Shown here in pieces: positions 1 to 8,909 of a stretch of 64,000 bases of DNA (within the stretch, counting starts at the first letter, position 1; the number at the start of each line of letters is the position of its first letter). The DNA lies in the NCBI RefSeq assembly GCF_040359615.1, contig NZ_CP132942.1, forward strand, positions 2,542,001 through 2,606,000, given 5' to 3'. The translations under genes and the position numbers were made by a program. Origin of the DNA: Tunturibacter psychrotolerans (GTDB lineage: Bacteria > Acidobacteriota > Terriglobia > Terriglobales > Acidobacteriaceae). The notes beneath the pieces were generated by a model, which was not told the DNA's origin, did not search any database, and saw only the letters and a program-made list of their open reading frames with translations.

Positions 1-1
1 C

Positions 2-658
2 GTAGGCGTCCCGGCCGTTGGAGCACCCCTCCCAATCTCTCCTCTCCCCGTCAATCTGAGCACACTGCAAACCACGGGCCTGTCGAGCAACATGTGCATA
101 CTCGCAGGCTTCCCAACCGCGCTGGCGAAGTCCGCCAACCCGGTCGCCGCTCCCTTCGGCATCTGGTTCGCCAACGCCGACACCCTCTACGTCGCGGATG
201 AAGGCGACGGTTTCGCCAGCGACACCACCCTCTACACTCACGCCGCTGCACAAACCGCCGCCGGTATTCAGAAGTGGATCTTCAACGCCTCCACCCAGAC
301 GTGGAACCTGGCCTACACGCTGCAGACTGGCCTGGAGCTCGGTGTTCCATATACGGTGAATCGCTATCCCACCGGAAACAACTCAGCCACGAACCTCCCG
401 TGGGCGCCTGCGACCGATGGAATCCGCAACATTACTGGAGCCGTAGACAGATACGGTAAAGCCACAATCTACGGAATCACTTCAACCATCAGCGGTGGTG
501 GAGATCAAGGTGCAGATCCAAACCGCCTTATCGCCATAACCGACACACTCAGCAACACCGATCCGACAAAGGCGGCCAAGGAGAAGTTTACCGTTGTGCA
601 CAAGGCCGAATTTGCGGAGGTGCTCCGCGGCGTCTCCTTCGCGCCCGGATCCAAGTAG
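2..658 (+). CDS. Secreted beta-propeller-like protein, C-terminal part (5' end off window)
   Basis: The frame is open to the left edge, so this is only the last ~218 residues of a longer protein; the first Met (position 92) is internal. The fragment is rich in Gly, Thr, Asn and Tyr and contains FANADTLYVADEGDG, which resembles blades of secreted beta-propeller or NHL-like proteins of Acidobacteria. No catalytic motif can be identified. A GC-rich hairpin followed by a T tract lies about 50 bp after the stop, so the gene is probably the end of a transcript. Convergent with the glycosyltransferase gene on the other strand. Function unknown; the propeller assignment is a resemblance, not a proof. 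Confidence 0.6.
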   Translation, partial: VGVPAVGAPLPISPLPVNLSTLQTTGLSSNMCILAGFPTALAKSANPVAAPFGIWFANADTLYVADEGDGFASDTTLYTHAAAQTAAGIQKWIFNASTQTWNLAYTLQTGLELGVPYTVNRYPTGNNSATNLPWAPATDGIRNITGAVDRYGKATIYGITSTISGGGDQGADPNRLIAITDTLSNTDPTKAAKEKFTVVHKAEFAEVLRGVSFAPGSK

Positions 659-711
659 CGAGTCGACCGACTCGACGTACGAAACGACCGGTTACATCAT
701 TTGCTACGAAC

Positions 712-748
712 TCGCGGCGGGAAGACTCCTTCTCGCCGCGAACTTTTT
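712..748 (+). terminator. Rho-independent terminator
   Basis: Inverted repeat TCGCGGCG (712-719) and CGCCGCGA (734-741), immediately followed by ACTTTTT. Placed between two convergent genes; the T tract suits the rightward transcript of the partial secreted protein. Confidence 0.6.
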
Positions 749-780
749 CACCAACAATCTTTAGCCGTTCGGTATCCTCT

Positions 781-2367
781 TCAGTTCCGTTCCAGGATTT
801 GCCCATCAGAGAAGACTTCAACCAAATGATAGTTCTGGCCCAGGTATTTGAGAAATGGCTCCAGATTATTTTTCGTAAGGATGGGAGCAGTTAGCGAGGG
901 GTAGAGGTAGATGTAACGCGTTCGATGATTTGTCATCGATAAAAGCAGTGCGTCAACCTGCTGTGGTCGGGTAAATTCTGTCGTCGTAACAAAATCTAAA
1001 GGGCCCGGACTCTCCAGGGATAGAGCAAAAGCGGCATTAGTGTCGTTTAGAAAAGTCTCACCTGGATGTGTGTGTTGGGCGAGCCACAGCACCTTGTCAT
1101 ATTGCTTGTCGTTGATAAACGCAACTCGCCCCGTCGGGAGGTTGACTGTGACATGTTGATGTAATTGACGACTAATGGGCAGGTACAAAATGGAAGTAGT
1201 CGCTGCAGTCCATAGTGCAATGGTTGACCAGTAGTGCAGTCTGGAAGATCCATCGAGATACCAGACGAACAAAATGATGGCGGGAGGCCCCACTGCACAT
1301 AGACGAAGGAATGTGGGCGCACTCACAATCGAGACGAAGAGCGCCGAACCCACGAGAGTGAGAAGAAGAATTTTTCTCCACTGGAGTGAGTCCATTCCTC
1401 GTTTTTCTCGAGCTAGGCGAATTGTACACAGAATGTAGATAAGTGGCGCGGCGGTATGCATGAAGATGAAGGAAATAAGGAGATGAATGCCACTGATTCC
1501 ATGGACCCTTGGCGCTCTGAAGAATGCCAGGGGATTGTTTTCTTGTGCGCGAAAAAAAACTAATGGATAGTAGATTGTCCAGTATGTAAGTGTTCGGAAT
1601 CCGATGAGATGAGCATAATACCCAATGACAGGAATCACGACAGAGGCAAAAGGTAGGAACAGCAAGAGGAGTTCGCGAAACCAATTCGGTTTATGTCGTC
1701 CATCGCCGTCGGTTGTCAAAAAAAGATAGAGAGCGATTGCAAGCAGGCTGAGGCAACCGTACGTCTGCGTAAACAGCGTGGCAAAGCCGCACAGAGATCC
1801 TGCCAGAACGATTCTTGCCGACGATCTTCCGCCAAGCAACATGCCAATCGCCGCCATCACGAGAAGAACGCTCCACCAATGGTGCGTCGCATCGAGAGCA
1901 CTGTTGATGTCGAATACGAGAAATATGAGGGTTGCCAGAATTACGGAAGAGGTACGCAGCAGTTTTTGGGCGTCCCACATTACGATCGAACTAAGAAGGA
2001 GGCCCAAAAGGATTAGCAGGCCTTGTACTACCCATTGATGAACCCCCAAAAGCCGGAAGATCCCAGCATAGAGTAGATCGGTCCCTGGAGGGACAAATGT
2101 GAAGTAGTCTCTGTAAGGCAACTGTCCATGCATCATGCGAAGAGCGTGAAGAAAGTAGTGTGACTCGTCGCCCACTGTAAGAAGGGGAACGGTGGGAAGA
2201 AGAAAGGTTCTTAGGTAAAGAAATACTGCCGAAACAAAAAACAATAATAGAGCCCATCGTGGTATGGGAGGACTCGACCGAAACTGTGACTTTGCGGTAG
2301 TCATGTTGAATTCGCCCATTGCGCTTTCAACCCTTGAGTCTGACATGTCCGCAGCTTGCTGGCTCAT
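781..2367 (-). CDS. GT-C fold membrane glycosyltransferase (GT39/ArnT-like)
   Basis: 528 residues, polytopic, with about 11-12 hydrophobic segments. After the first membrane helix comes VGDESHYFLHALRMMHG, the acidic first-loop motif (DE) expected of PMT/ArnT-type GT-C enzymes, followed by the aromatic PYRDYFTFVPPGTDLLY region. Such enzymes use polyprenyl-phosphate sugars and transfer the sugar on the periplasmic side; the acceptor cannot be read from sequence. Its ATG overlaps the TGA of the upstream ABC exporter gene (ATGA, 2364-2367), so the two are translationally coupled and probably work on one product. Last gene of the leftward operon oxygenase-exporter-glycosyltransferase. The family assignment is fairly sure, the substrate unknown. 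Confidence 0.7.
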   Translation of the reverse strand: MSQQAADMSDSRVESAMGEFNMTTAKSQFRSSPPIPRWALLLFFVSAVFLYLRTFLLPTVPLLTVGDESHYFLHALRMMHGQLPYRDYFTFVPPGTDLLYAGIFRLLGVHQWVVQGLLILLGLLLSSIVMWDAQKLLRTSSVILATLIFLVFDINSALDATHHWWSVLLVMAAIGMLLGGRSSARIVLAGSLCGFATLFTQTYGCLSLLAIALYLFLTTDGDGRHKPNWFRELLLLFLPFASVVIPVIGYYAHLIGFRTLTYWTIYYPLVFFRAQENNPLAFFRAPRVHGISGIHLLISFIFMHTAAPLIYILCTIRLAREKRGMDSLQWRKILLLTLVGSALFVSIVSAPTFLRLCAVGPPAIILFVWYLDGSSRLHYWSTIALWTAATTSILYLPISRQLHQHVTVNLPTGRVAFINDKQYDKVLWLAQHTHPGETFLNDTNAAFALSLESPGPLDFVTTTEFTRPQQVDALLLSMTNHRTRYIYLYPSLTAPILTKNNLEPFLKYLGQNYHLVEVFSDGQILERN

Positions 2368-4175
2368 TGAAGCACCTTGTCGCCTTCACCGGGCGCCAAA
2401 AAAAGATTGGCCTCGAGGCCATGTTGACGAGTGTAAAGATCGAAGTAGCGCCCATGGCGCCGGTAGAGCGATTCGTGGTTGCCACGCTCGACTATGCGTC
2501 CCTTCTCCAGCACGAGGATCTGGTCGGCACGCCGAATGGTTGAGAGGCGATGGGCAATAACAAAAGTCGTGCGACCTTGCATGAGATAGTCCAAGCCGCT
2601 CTGGATCAGGGCTTCGGATTCTGAGTCGAGGGAACTGGTGGCCTCATCTAGAATTAGGATACGAGGGTTGGCGAGGATTGCACGAGCGATGGAGATCCGC
2701 TGGCGCTGGCCGCCAGACAATCTGATACCTCGCTCACCAACGATAGTTTCGTATCGCCCGGGAAAACACTCAGTGAATTGGTCCACCCGGGCTATTCGGC
2801 AGGCTTGGTACAGTTGCTCGTCGGTCGCGTTCGGACGGCTAAAGAGAATATTTTCTCGGATGGTGCCATCGAACAAAAAAGTTTCCTGGAGCACAACGCC
2901 GAGCTGTTGGCGAAGATTGCTAAGTCGGATCGTGCTGAGGTCCACATTGTCGATTGAAACCTGGCCCGAGCCTGCAGTGTGGAAACCGCAGATGAGCGAA
3001 ATGACAGTTGATTTCCCCGATCCGGATGAACCCACTAGAGCAGTGACCGTGCCAGGCTCAGAGTCGAAGGTGAGGCCATGCAACACAGGCTCACCCGGAG
3101 TATAAGCAAAGGCTACGTTCTTGAATGTGATGTGCCCTATGATCGGTTCGAGTACCGCGGTGCGACCGGCCCCTTCGTCTTCTTCAGGTTCGTTGAGGAC
3201 TTCTAGGGTGCGGTCGAGTCCGGCGAAAGCTTCTGTCAGTTGAGTACCAATGCTGACTGACATCGCGATAGGCGCGACCATAAAAGCCAGAAGCATGGTG
3301 AATTCTACGTAGCCGCCAACGTCGAGGCGATGCGTATTGACCTCCCTTGCTCCGAGATACATGATGAGCGCACCAACAGCCCCTAGGACCATGGTTTTAC
3401 AAAGCGACAAAAAGGCTTGAGAAGTAATCGAAAGAGTGATGTTTTTGAGGATGCGATTTGCACCTTCCACAAAAATTCGGGCCTCGCTGGCTTCGGCGTG
3501 ATAGCCCTTAACAACCCTTATCCCGTTGAGCGATTCGGTAAGTCGACCCGTGACCTCTGCACTAATGCGAGAACGTTCACGAAAGAGGGGGCGCGTTACC
3601 CCAAGGGCCCTCTTCAAAAACCAACCAAAAGAAATCAAGAGACCAATTGTGAGCGCGGTCATAAGAGTGCTGATGTGGATCAATATCGCTAGAGCGATGA
3701 CAGCTGTGAGGATTCCCCCCACAAAGTCCAGCAGGCCGGCGCCAACCAAGTTGCGGACGCTCTCAACGTCTGTCATGATGCGGGCGACCAGGGTACCGGT
3801 GCGGTTTTTATCATAGAAGGAAATAGGCAGGCGCCCGACATGAGCCTGAACCTGAGCCCGCAGTTCTGCGATAAGGCGCTGGCCGGTAACACCAAGATAT
3901 CGATCTAAGAAGTAGGTTATGGTAGCGCTGATACAGGTAGAGGTGACAACGGCTCCGAGGATCAGAGGTAGTCGACTGGTCTGATGCCTGTACATGACAT
4001 CGTTAATCAGAAAGCGAGACGAGACGGGTACAAAAAAACTGCAGCATCGTTCCACAATCATCAAGAAAAATGTGCCTGCAAGAGGCCATTGGCGCGGTCG
4101 GACCAGTGCCCATACCTCGGTGATCATTTTGCGTCGGCGTGGTTCTGGGCGCGAAATGAATTCTTGTGTCTTCAT
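2364..4175 (-). CDS. ABC exporter, fused permease and ATPase (MsbA/LmrA type)
   Basis: 603 residues, the usual length for a half-transporter that acts as a homodimer in the inner membrane. The N-terminal ~320 residues hold six membrane helices (ABC type 1 exporter domain). The nucleotide-binding domain has Walker A GSSGSGKST near residue 385, signature LSGGQRQR, Walker B ILILDEATSSLD and the switch His in IAHRLSTI. Lies 51 bp after an oxygenase gene and overlaps the glycosyltransferase gene by 4 bp. This type exports lipids, glycolipids, drugs or peptides. No C39 peptidase domain is present, so it does not mature a leader peptide itself. The context suggests export of a hydroxylated and/or glycosylated product, which is inference. 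Confidence 0.9.
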   Translation of the reverse strand: MKTQEFISRPEPRRRKMITEVWALVRPRQWPLAGTFFLMIVERCCSFFVPVSSRFLINDVMYRHQTSRLPLILGAVVTSTCISATITYFLDRYLGVTGQRLIAELRAQVQAHVGRLPISFYDKNRTGTLVARIMTDVESVRNLVGAGLLDFVGGILTAVIALAILIHISTLMTALTIGLLISFGWFLKRALGVTRPLFRERSRISAEVTGRLTESLNGIRVVKGYHAEASEARIFVEGANRILKNITLSITSQAFLSLCKTMVLGAVGALIMYLGAREVNTHRLDVGGYVEFTMLLAFMVAPIAMSVSIGTQLTEAFAGLDRTLEVLNEPEEDEGAGRTAVLEPIIGHITFKNVAFAYTPGEPVLHGLTFDSEPGTVTALVGSSGSGKSTVISLICGFHTAGSGQVSIDNVDLSTIRLSNLRQQLGVVLQETFLFDGTIRENILFSRPNATDEQLYQACRIARVDQFTECFPGRYETIVGERGIRLSGGQRQRISIARAILANPRILILDEATSSLDSESEALIQSGLDYLMQGRTTFVIAHRLSTIRRADQILVLEKGRIVERGNHESLYRRHGRYFDLYTRQHGLEANLFLAPGEGDKVLQ

Positions 4176-4226
4176 CTTCTTGATGTCAGGTGTGATGGAA
4201 AATGCCTGGACCGCAGAGTCGGAGGA

Positions 4227-5153
4227 TCAGATCTTCGCTGCACTCTGATTTGTCGGTTTCAGCTTTTTTAATTGATTGTCTATTTTTCGACCCACAGCTA
4301 CGGCGGAAGCTTTTATGTGGTCTGTTATTTTCGAGCTTCCTGGAGGCTTCGGTTTTAGGCCCGCTTGCCGTAGATAGTAATTGGCCAAGTAAATATTTTT
4401 GCGTCGATCATCTTTATATTGGTAGTTGATACTTAGTGAGACGGAGATTTCATCACCGTTCTGCACCCAATGCGGGTTGTTCAAGGGGATATGAACACCT
4501 GTGCCGGGACGTAGAGTGAACACTTCTGCGCGATCTTCCAGCTCCCGTGGATAAGTGACTGAGTAGTCGCTCAGCGACCAATATCGTTCCAACTCTTCTT
4601 CGGGCAATACGTCTCGGTCCCTACGATCGAAGATGTGGATTTGTTTTTCTCCGCTGATCTGCATCAAGAAATTGCAGATAGGGTCGATGTGATACATGGT
4701 CACTCGTCGCGGTGAGGTGATGTAAATATCTGCTTCCTGAGTTTTTTTGTCATCGTCGATAGGCCGTCCGCTCAGCTTTTTCAGCTCATTTAAGCAATCT
4801 GCTAGCAGCGAATTATATTCAGGATCCTCGTTCACGCGTAACAGTGCGATCCATGCACCCGAGTTGTGGACTGAATCGAAGACCTCTTCCACCGGCTTTG
4901 TTCGCGCGGGCACAGAATCCCAGCGCTGGTCGACACGAATGTCGCCAGCATTGTAATAAACATTGTTCTTTGTTGCGGGATTGGTCAGCAGATGACGCAT
5001 GCGTTCCCGAGTAAAGAGGGGATGTCCGACGCTAAAGATATGTCTAAACTCGAATGACTTTTCGTCAAAGTCCTCTCGGAATCGAGGCGTGTCAAAGCCG
5101 AAAACTGTGCCTTCCGATTTCAGGTCCGAGGTGATAGCACTCTGGGCTGACAT
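4227..5153 (-). CDS. JmjC/cupin-like Fe(II)/2-oxoglutarate oxygenase, copy 1
   Basis: 308 residues. The pattern YHID (His155, Asp157) and a later PHW (His228; His221 also available) gives the HxD...H iron-binding facial triad of double-stranded beta-helix oxygenases of the JmjC/FIH class. The region around RPGTGVHIPLNNPHWVQNGD is the second half of that fold. Such enzymes hydroxylate proteins, peptides or small molecules. Paralogous to the divergent gene at 5377-6333, sharing blocks such as DKDVLP/DRDVLP, YYLRxAG and the HxD and PHWxQNGD motifs. First gene of a leftward operon with the exporter and glycosyltransferase. Substrate unknown; a role as a peptide- or lipid-modifying enzyme is inference. 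Confidence 0.75.
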   Translation of the reverse strand: MSAQSAITSDLKSEGTVFGFDTPRFREDFDEKSFEFRHIFSVGHPLFTRERMRHLLTNPATKNNVYYNAGDIRVDQRWDSVPARTKPVEEVFDSVHNSGAWIALLRVNEDPEYNSLLADCLNELKKLSGRPIDDDKKTQEADIYITSPRRVTMYHIDPICNFLMQISGEKQIHIFDRRDRDVLPEEELERYWSLSDYSVTYPRELEDRAEVFTLRPGTGVHIPLNNPHWVQNGDEISVSLSINYQYKDDRRKNIYLANYYLRQAGLKPKPPGSSKITDHIKASAVAVGRKIDNQLKKLKPTNQSAAKI

Positions 5154-5219
5154 AAACTCCCTTCTGAAACGAGATGATCTTATCCCTACCGATAAGGAGA
5201 CCCCGTCTGCAGTCCACAG

Positions 5220-5252
5220 TTGTCATTGGCTTGTCATCCGATTGTCAAATGA
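5220..5252. promoter_or_regulatory. Three helically phased TTGTCA boxes in divergent promoter region
   Basis: TTGTCA occurs at 5220-5225, 5231-5236 and 5242-5247, exactly 11 bp apart, about one helical turn, in the 223-bp gap between the two divergent oxygenase genes. This arrangement is typical of a cooperative regulator binding one DNA face. Seen directly; the function is inferred. Confidence 0.5.
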
Positions 5253-5376
5253 TGTCCAACGGGATCGGAAGCAATGACAGGCAGTGATGTGGGGGTAGAT
5301 GATTGATCCTGTAGTAGCTGTTTTGCCTTAGGACTAGGTCGCGATTCGTGCGAGTTAGCTCAAGAGAGGATGTCCA

Positions 5377-6333
5377 ATGCTGGTTCAGCAAGAATCTATC
5401 GTTCGTTGTGATCGCGACGTGTTTTCGCAGAATTTCAATCGACTTCCCCATGAAGTTCAGCACACTCTCTCCGGGAATCCACTATTTGAACTTGGTGCGC
5501 TGGCCGAGTTATCCCAGCGAATAGCCACGCGCGAAAAGCCGCATCATCCGAAGGGCGACATTCACGTCGAGCGTGGCGCGTCAGTGGGGAATTCCAGGCT
5601 TGATCTGCACGATTGGGCAAAGATTGATCTCAACAGTCTGATACATGAGATTGAAACGGGGCAAACCTGGATCATCCTAAAGCACATTGAGCGCGAACCT
5701 GGTTACCGTGAAGTCTTCGAAAACTGCATCTGCGAAATCCTGGATCTTGCTGGCAAAGAGATCCTTGAACAAATCAAGTGGTTTGAAGCAATTCTCTTTA
5801 TCACTTCACCTAACCGAGTCACCGAATACCACATCGACCGTGAATGCTCATGGCTGTTTCAAATCAAGGGCGACAAGGATATTCACTTTTTCGATCGCGC
5901 CGACAAGGACGTGCTCCCGGATGCCGAACTGGAAAAATATTGGATGGTCGACAACCTTTCGGCGGTATACAAACCACAGTATGAACCGCGCGCCATGGTT
6001 TACCATCTGCGCCCGGGCGTCGGAGTACACAGCCCTGTCAACACACCGCACTGGCTCCAAAACGGAGACAACGTCTCTATAAGCCTAAATATCAATTTCC
6101 AGTTTCATGAACGCGTCTGGGAGAATCTTTTTAAAGCTAACTACTACCTGCGCCGGGCGGGAATTACACCCTCTTCTCCCGGCAAGCACCCGGTCGCGGA
6201 CCGTTTCAAAAAATATGCTTATACGGCTGTTCAAGACATCCGGCGCAAGGTCAAACATAACCCGGTTATTTTTTCGCACAACGAGGCTCGGCGGCAGTAT
6301 TACCGCATTGCGGAAATTGTGGGCTCGCGCTAA
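5377..6333 (+). CDS. JmjC/cupin-like Fe(II)/2-oxoglutarate oxygenase, copy 2
   Basis: 318 residues, start ATG preceded by AGAGAGGA at 6 bp. HxD motif in EYHIDRECSW (His152, Asp154) and distal His in TPHWLQNGD (His225; His218 nearby) give a complete metal triad. It matches the divergent copy over the catalytic half, with less similarity in the first ~90 residues, which suggests different substrate recognition. It ends in a basic tail (KKYAYTAVQDIRRKVKHN). Divergent from the oxygenase-exporter-glycosyltransferase operon, probably sharing its regulatory region. Annotated relatives are usually called cupin-like or transcription-factor jumonji; the actual reaction is not known. Confidence 0.75.
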   Translation: MLVQQESIVRCDRDVFSQNFNRLPHEVQHTLSGNPLFELGALAELSQRIATREKPHHPKGDIHVERGASVGNSRLDLHDWAKIDLNSLIHEIETGQTWIILKHIEREPGYREVFENCICEILDLAGKEILEQIKWFEAILFITSPNRVTEYHIDRECSWLFQIKGDKDIHFFDRADKDVLPDAELEKYWMVDNLSAVYKPQYEPRAMVYHLRPGVGVHSPVNTPHWLQNGDNVSISLNINFQFHERVWENLFKANYYLRRAGITPSSPGKHPVADRFKKYAYTAVQDIRRKVKHNPVIFSHNEARRQYYRIAEIVGSR

Positions 6334-6859
6334 GACGAGCCCGGGCAGTTGCCTGTCTTCTCTGCAATATCCGCAGAAGGCCGTGGAGAGTCCTCTGGGG
6401 AGACCTGGTCGGTTCTGCGATGCGCACAACCGACGCAGGCGGATCAGCACCGGGCCGTATATCTAGCCGTGCAGTTTGTCATTGGCCGACTGAAGTATCG
6501 TTTTTTGGGGGGATGACGGATGTCTAGTAATGCCTCAACCAATCAGGATGCGACACAGTGGCTACCTCATGCAGAATTTGACCGATGAGTTCGGACAGTT
6601 CAGGCCAAGCCCCAGCCGCGAAGGCTGCCTCAACAAAATCCGTAATTTGGGCCACCCTTCGTCTCCCCGAAAAATAATTAATTAAAATTCCGTTCTCATG
6701 TCGATTCGGCCACACCCCGTTCGACGTATCAGCAGAGAGCCAGTACGATAGCGACCAACAGCGATCCATCTGGGCTCTTGATCTGAGTCACCGGTTAGTT
6801 CACGAATTGCTAACCCGAAAACAAGCCACACCATCGCTCAACCCAAAGGAGATTTCGCA
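6334..6859. other. Gene-poor gap
   Basis: No convincing gene. An 81-codon leftward frame (6524-6769) has a plausible amphipathic C-terminal half (ITDFVEAAFAAGAWPELSE) but no ribosome-binding site that I can see and no family I recognise; it may be a fragment of an older gene. The right end carries the promoter and the strong AAAGGAGA site of the following DGPF gene. Confidence 0.4.
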
Positions 6860-7300
6860 ATGCGATTCATGGTCATCGTCAAAGCAACCCCGGAGTCAGA
6901 AAAAGAAGGCGCCCTCCCCGATCCACAGCTCCTGCTCGAGATGGGCAAGTACAACGAAGAGCTCAGCAAGGCTGGCGTGCTGCTCGCCCTCGATGGCCTC
7001 CATCCCAGCTCCAAAGGCGCACGAGTCAAATTCTCCGGCAAGTCTCGTACCGTCGTCGACGGCCCCTTCACCGAGGCCAAGGAGCTCATCGCCGGCTTCT
7101 CGATCTTGCAAGTCAAGTCCCTCGAAGAGGCCATTGAGTGGGTCAAGCGTGCGCCCAACTGCAACCCGGGCAGCGACTCCGAAGTCGAAATCCGCCAGAT
7201 CTTTGAGATGGAAGACTTGGCATCTGTCCTGTCCGAAGAGCAGATCCAGCATAAAGTAGCGAAACGGGCTGAGCTGCCGAATCAGACCGCCAACAAATAA
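6860..7300 (+). CDS. YCII/DGPF-domain protein
   Basis: 146 residues. Contains the family hallmark DGPFTEAKELIAGF and the N-terminal MRFMVIVKATPESE strand of the YCII-like ferredoxin fold. Start ATG has AAAGGAGA 7 bp upstream. DGPF proteins are the standard genomic partners of ECF42 sigma factors, and the sigma factor follows after 43 bp, so the two very probably form one operon. Their biochemical activity is not established; they may act as small sensors or enzymes in a stress response. The assignment of domain and partnership is secure, the role is not. Confidence 0.85.
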   Translation: MRFMVIVKATPESEKEGALPDPQLLLEMGKYNEELSKAGVLLALDGLHPSSKGARVKFSGKSRTVVDGPFTEAKELIAGFSILQVKSLEEAIEWVKRAPNCNPGSDSEVEIRQIFEMEDLASVLSEEQIQHKVAKRAELPNQTANK

Positions 7301-7343
7301 CCACCCTTGCATCCACAGAACGAAGCTGGTGTGATCGGTAGCA

Positions 7344-8639
7344 GTGTCCGCTGCCGATCCACATCACGCCACAAATCGCACCATCGAAGCCGTATGGCGC
7401 ATCGAGTCCGCGCACGTCATCGCCGGACTCACGCGCCTCACCCGCGACGTCGGCCTCGCTGAAGACCTCGCGCAAGAGGCACTTGTCGCCGCACTCGAAC
7501 AGTGGCCGCAATCTGGCGTACCCGATAATCCCGCGGCATGGCTCACCGCAACCGCCAAACGCCGCGCCATTGATCTCTTCCGCCGCAACGCCGTCGCCGA
7601 GCGCAAACACGAAGTGCTCGCCCGCGAACTCGAAGCCCTCGAACAAACCTCGCCCGACCTCGACTCCACTCTCGACAACACCATCAGCGACGACCTCCTC
7701 CGCCTCGTCTTCATCGCCTGCCATCCCATCCTCCCCACCGAGTCCCGCGCCGCCCTCACCCTCCGTCTCCTCGGGGGCCTTACCACCGACGAGATCGCCC
7801 GCGCCTTCCTCACCCTCGAACCCACCATCGCCCAGCGCATCGTCCGCGCCAAACGCACCCTCGCCGACAAGCACATCCCCTTCGAAGTCCCCCACGGCCC
7901 CGAACTCGCCGCTCGCCTCTCCTCAGTCCTCGAAGTCATATACCTCATCTTCAACGAGGGCTACTCCGCCACCACCGGCGACGACCTCATGCGCCCCAGC
8001 CTCTGCGAAGACGCGCTCCGCCTCGGGCGCATCCTCGCTGAACTAACTACCACCGAACCGGAAGTCCACGGCCTGGTCGCCCTCATGGAGATCCAGGCCT
8101 CCCGCACCCGCGCCCGCATCACCTCCACCGGCGAACCGGTCTTACTCTTCGATCAAAACCGCACCCAATGGGATCAACTCCTCATCCATCGCGGGCTAAC
8201 CGCAATCGAACGCGCTCACAAAATCAACACCACCCGTGGCCCCTATCTCCTCCAAGCCGAGATAGCTGCCTGCCACGCCCGCGCCCGCACGCCATCCGAA
8301 ACCGACTGGAACCGCATCGTCGTACTCTACACCGAGCTTGCCCACCTCACTCCATCCCCCGTCATCGAACTCAACCGTGCCGTAGCCGTCTCCATGGCCC
8401 ACGGCCCCCAGGCCGGCCTCACACTCGTAGACGACCTCGCTTCCGAAACCTCTCTTTCGCGCTACCATCTTCTCCCCAGCGTCCGCGCCGACCTCCTCTA
8501 CAAACTAGGCCGCCGCGCCGAAGCCCGCATCGAGTTCGAACGCGCCGCCGCACTTACCCGCAACACTCGAGAGCGCGACCTCCTGCTCGCCCGCGCAGCA
8601 TCTTGCAAAACTGACCCAACTGACCCTAAGGGAAAATAA
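7344..8639 (+). CDS. ECF42-type RNA polymerase sigma factor with C-terminal TPR-like extension
   Basis: 431 residues from a GTG start. The sigma-2 region is recognisable (residues ~12-80, including EDLAQEALVAALEQWP and the helix PAAWLTATAKRRAIDLFRR), followed by a sigma-4 region (ALTLRLLGGLTTDEIARAF). The remaining ~230 residues form a helical, Arg-rich extension (RAVAVSMAHGPQAGLTLVDDL) as in ECF42 factors, where it is required for activity instead of an anti-sigma factor. No anti-sigma gene is nearby. Codon use is strongly C-ending, fitting a native chromosomal gene. Pairs with the upstream DGPF protein. Confidence 0.85.
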   Translation: MSAADPHHATNRTIEAVWRIESAHVIAGLTRLTRDVGLAEDLAQEALVAALEQWPQSGVPDNPAAWLTATAKRRAIDLFRRNAVAERKHEVLARELEALEQTSPDLDSTLDNTISDDLLRLVFIACHPILPTESRAALTLRLLGGLTTDEIARAFLTLEPTIAQRIVRAKRTLADKHIPFEVPHGPELAARLSSVLEVIYLIFNEGYSATTGDDLMRPSLCEDALRLGRILAELTTTEPEVHGLVALMEIQASRTRARITSTGEPVLLFDQNRTQWDQLLIHRGLTAIERAHKINTTRGPYLLQAEIAACHARARTPSETDWNRIVVLYTELAHLTPSPVIELNRAVAVSMAHGPQAGLTLVDDLASETSLSRYHLLPSVRADLLYKLGRRAEARIEFERAAALTRNTRERDLLLARAASCKTDPTDPKGK

Positions 8640-8762
8640 CAAACGGCTCATCCCGCAGACATGCCGGCCGATTTCCCGACGCCGCAAACGAATTGGAATC
8701 CTATATTAAGACGCCATCTTCCCCGTACACACGGCTAAGACCCCGCGCTTACCCTGAAAACG

Positions 8763-8909
8763 GACAGGCCCAGCGTGCTTCGACAGGCGATTCAGGCCGT
8801 CCGCAAGGGTGGGACTCTTTCCATTCCTGGCGTTTACGGTCTCTTTGACAAAGTTCCTTTTGACGCTTCCTTTGGCAAAAGCATCACCATGAAAATGGGG
8901 CAGACGAAT
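8763..8909 (+). pseudogene. Fragment of Zn-dependent alcohol/formaldehyde dehydrogenase
   Basis: The frame reads [18 protein letters not shown]...SIPGVYG...[12 protein letters not shown], matching the C-terminal third of glutathione-dependent formaldehyde dehydrogenase-like medium-chain dehydrogenases. All catalytic and zinc sites are missing. It is fused in frame to an IS110 transposase fragment directly after MGQTN. A dead remnant produced by a deletion or insertion junction. Confidence 0.6.

Noticed and set aside
6524..6769. 81-codon leftward frame
   Set aside because: Some coding-like residues but no start signal or recognised family; recorded only as part of the gap.
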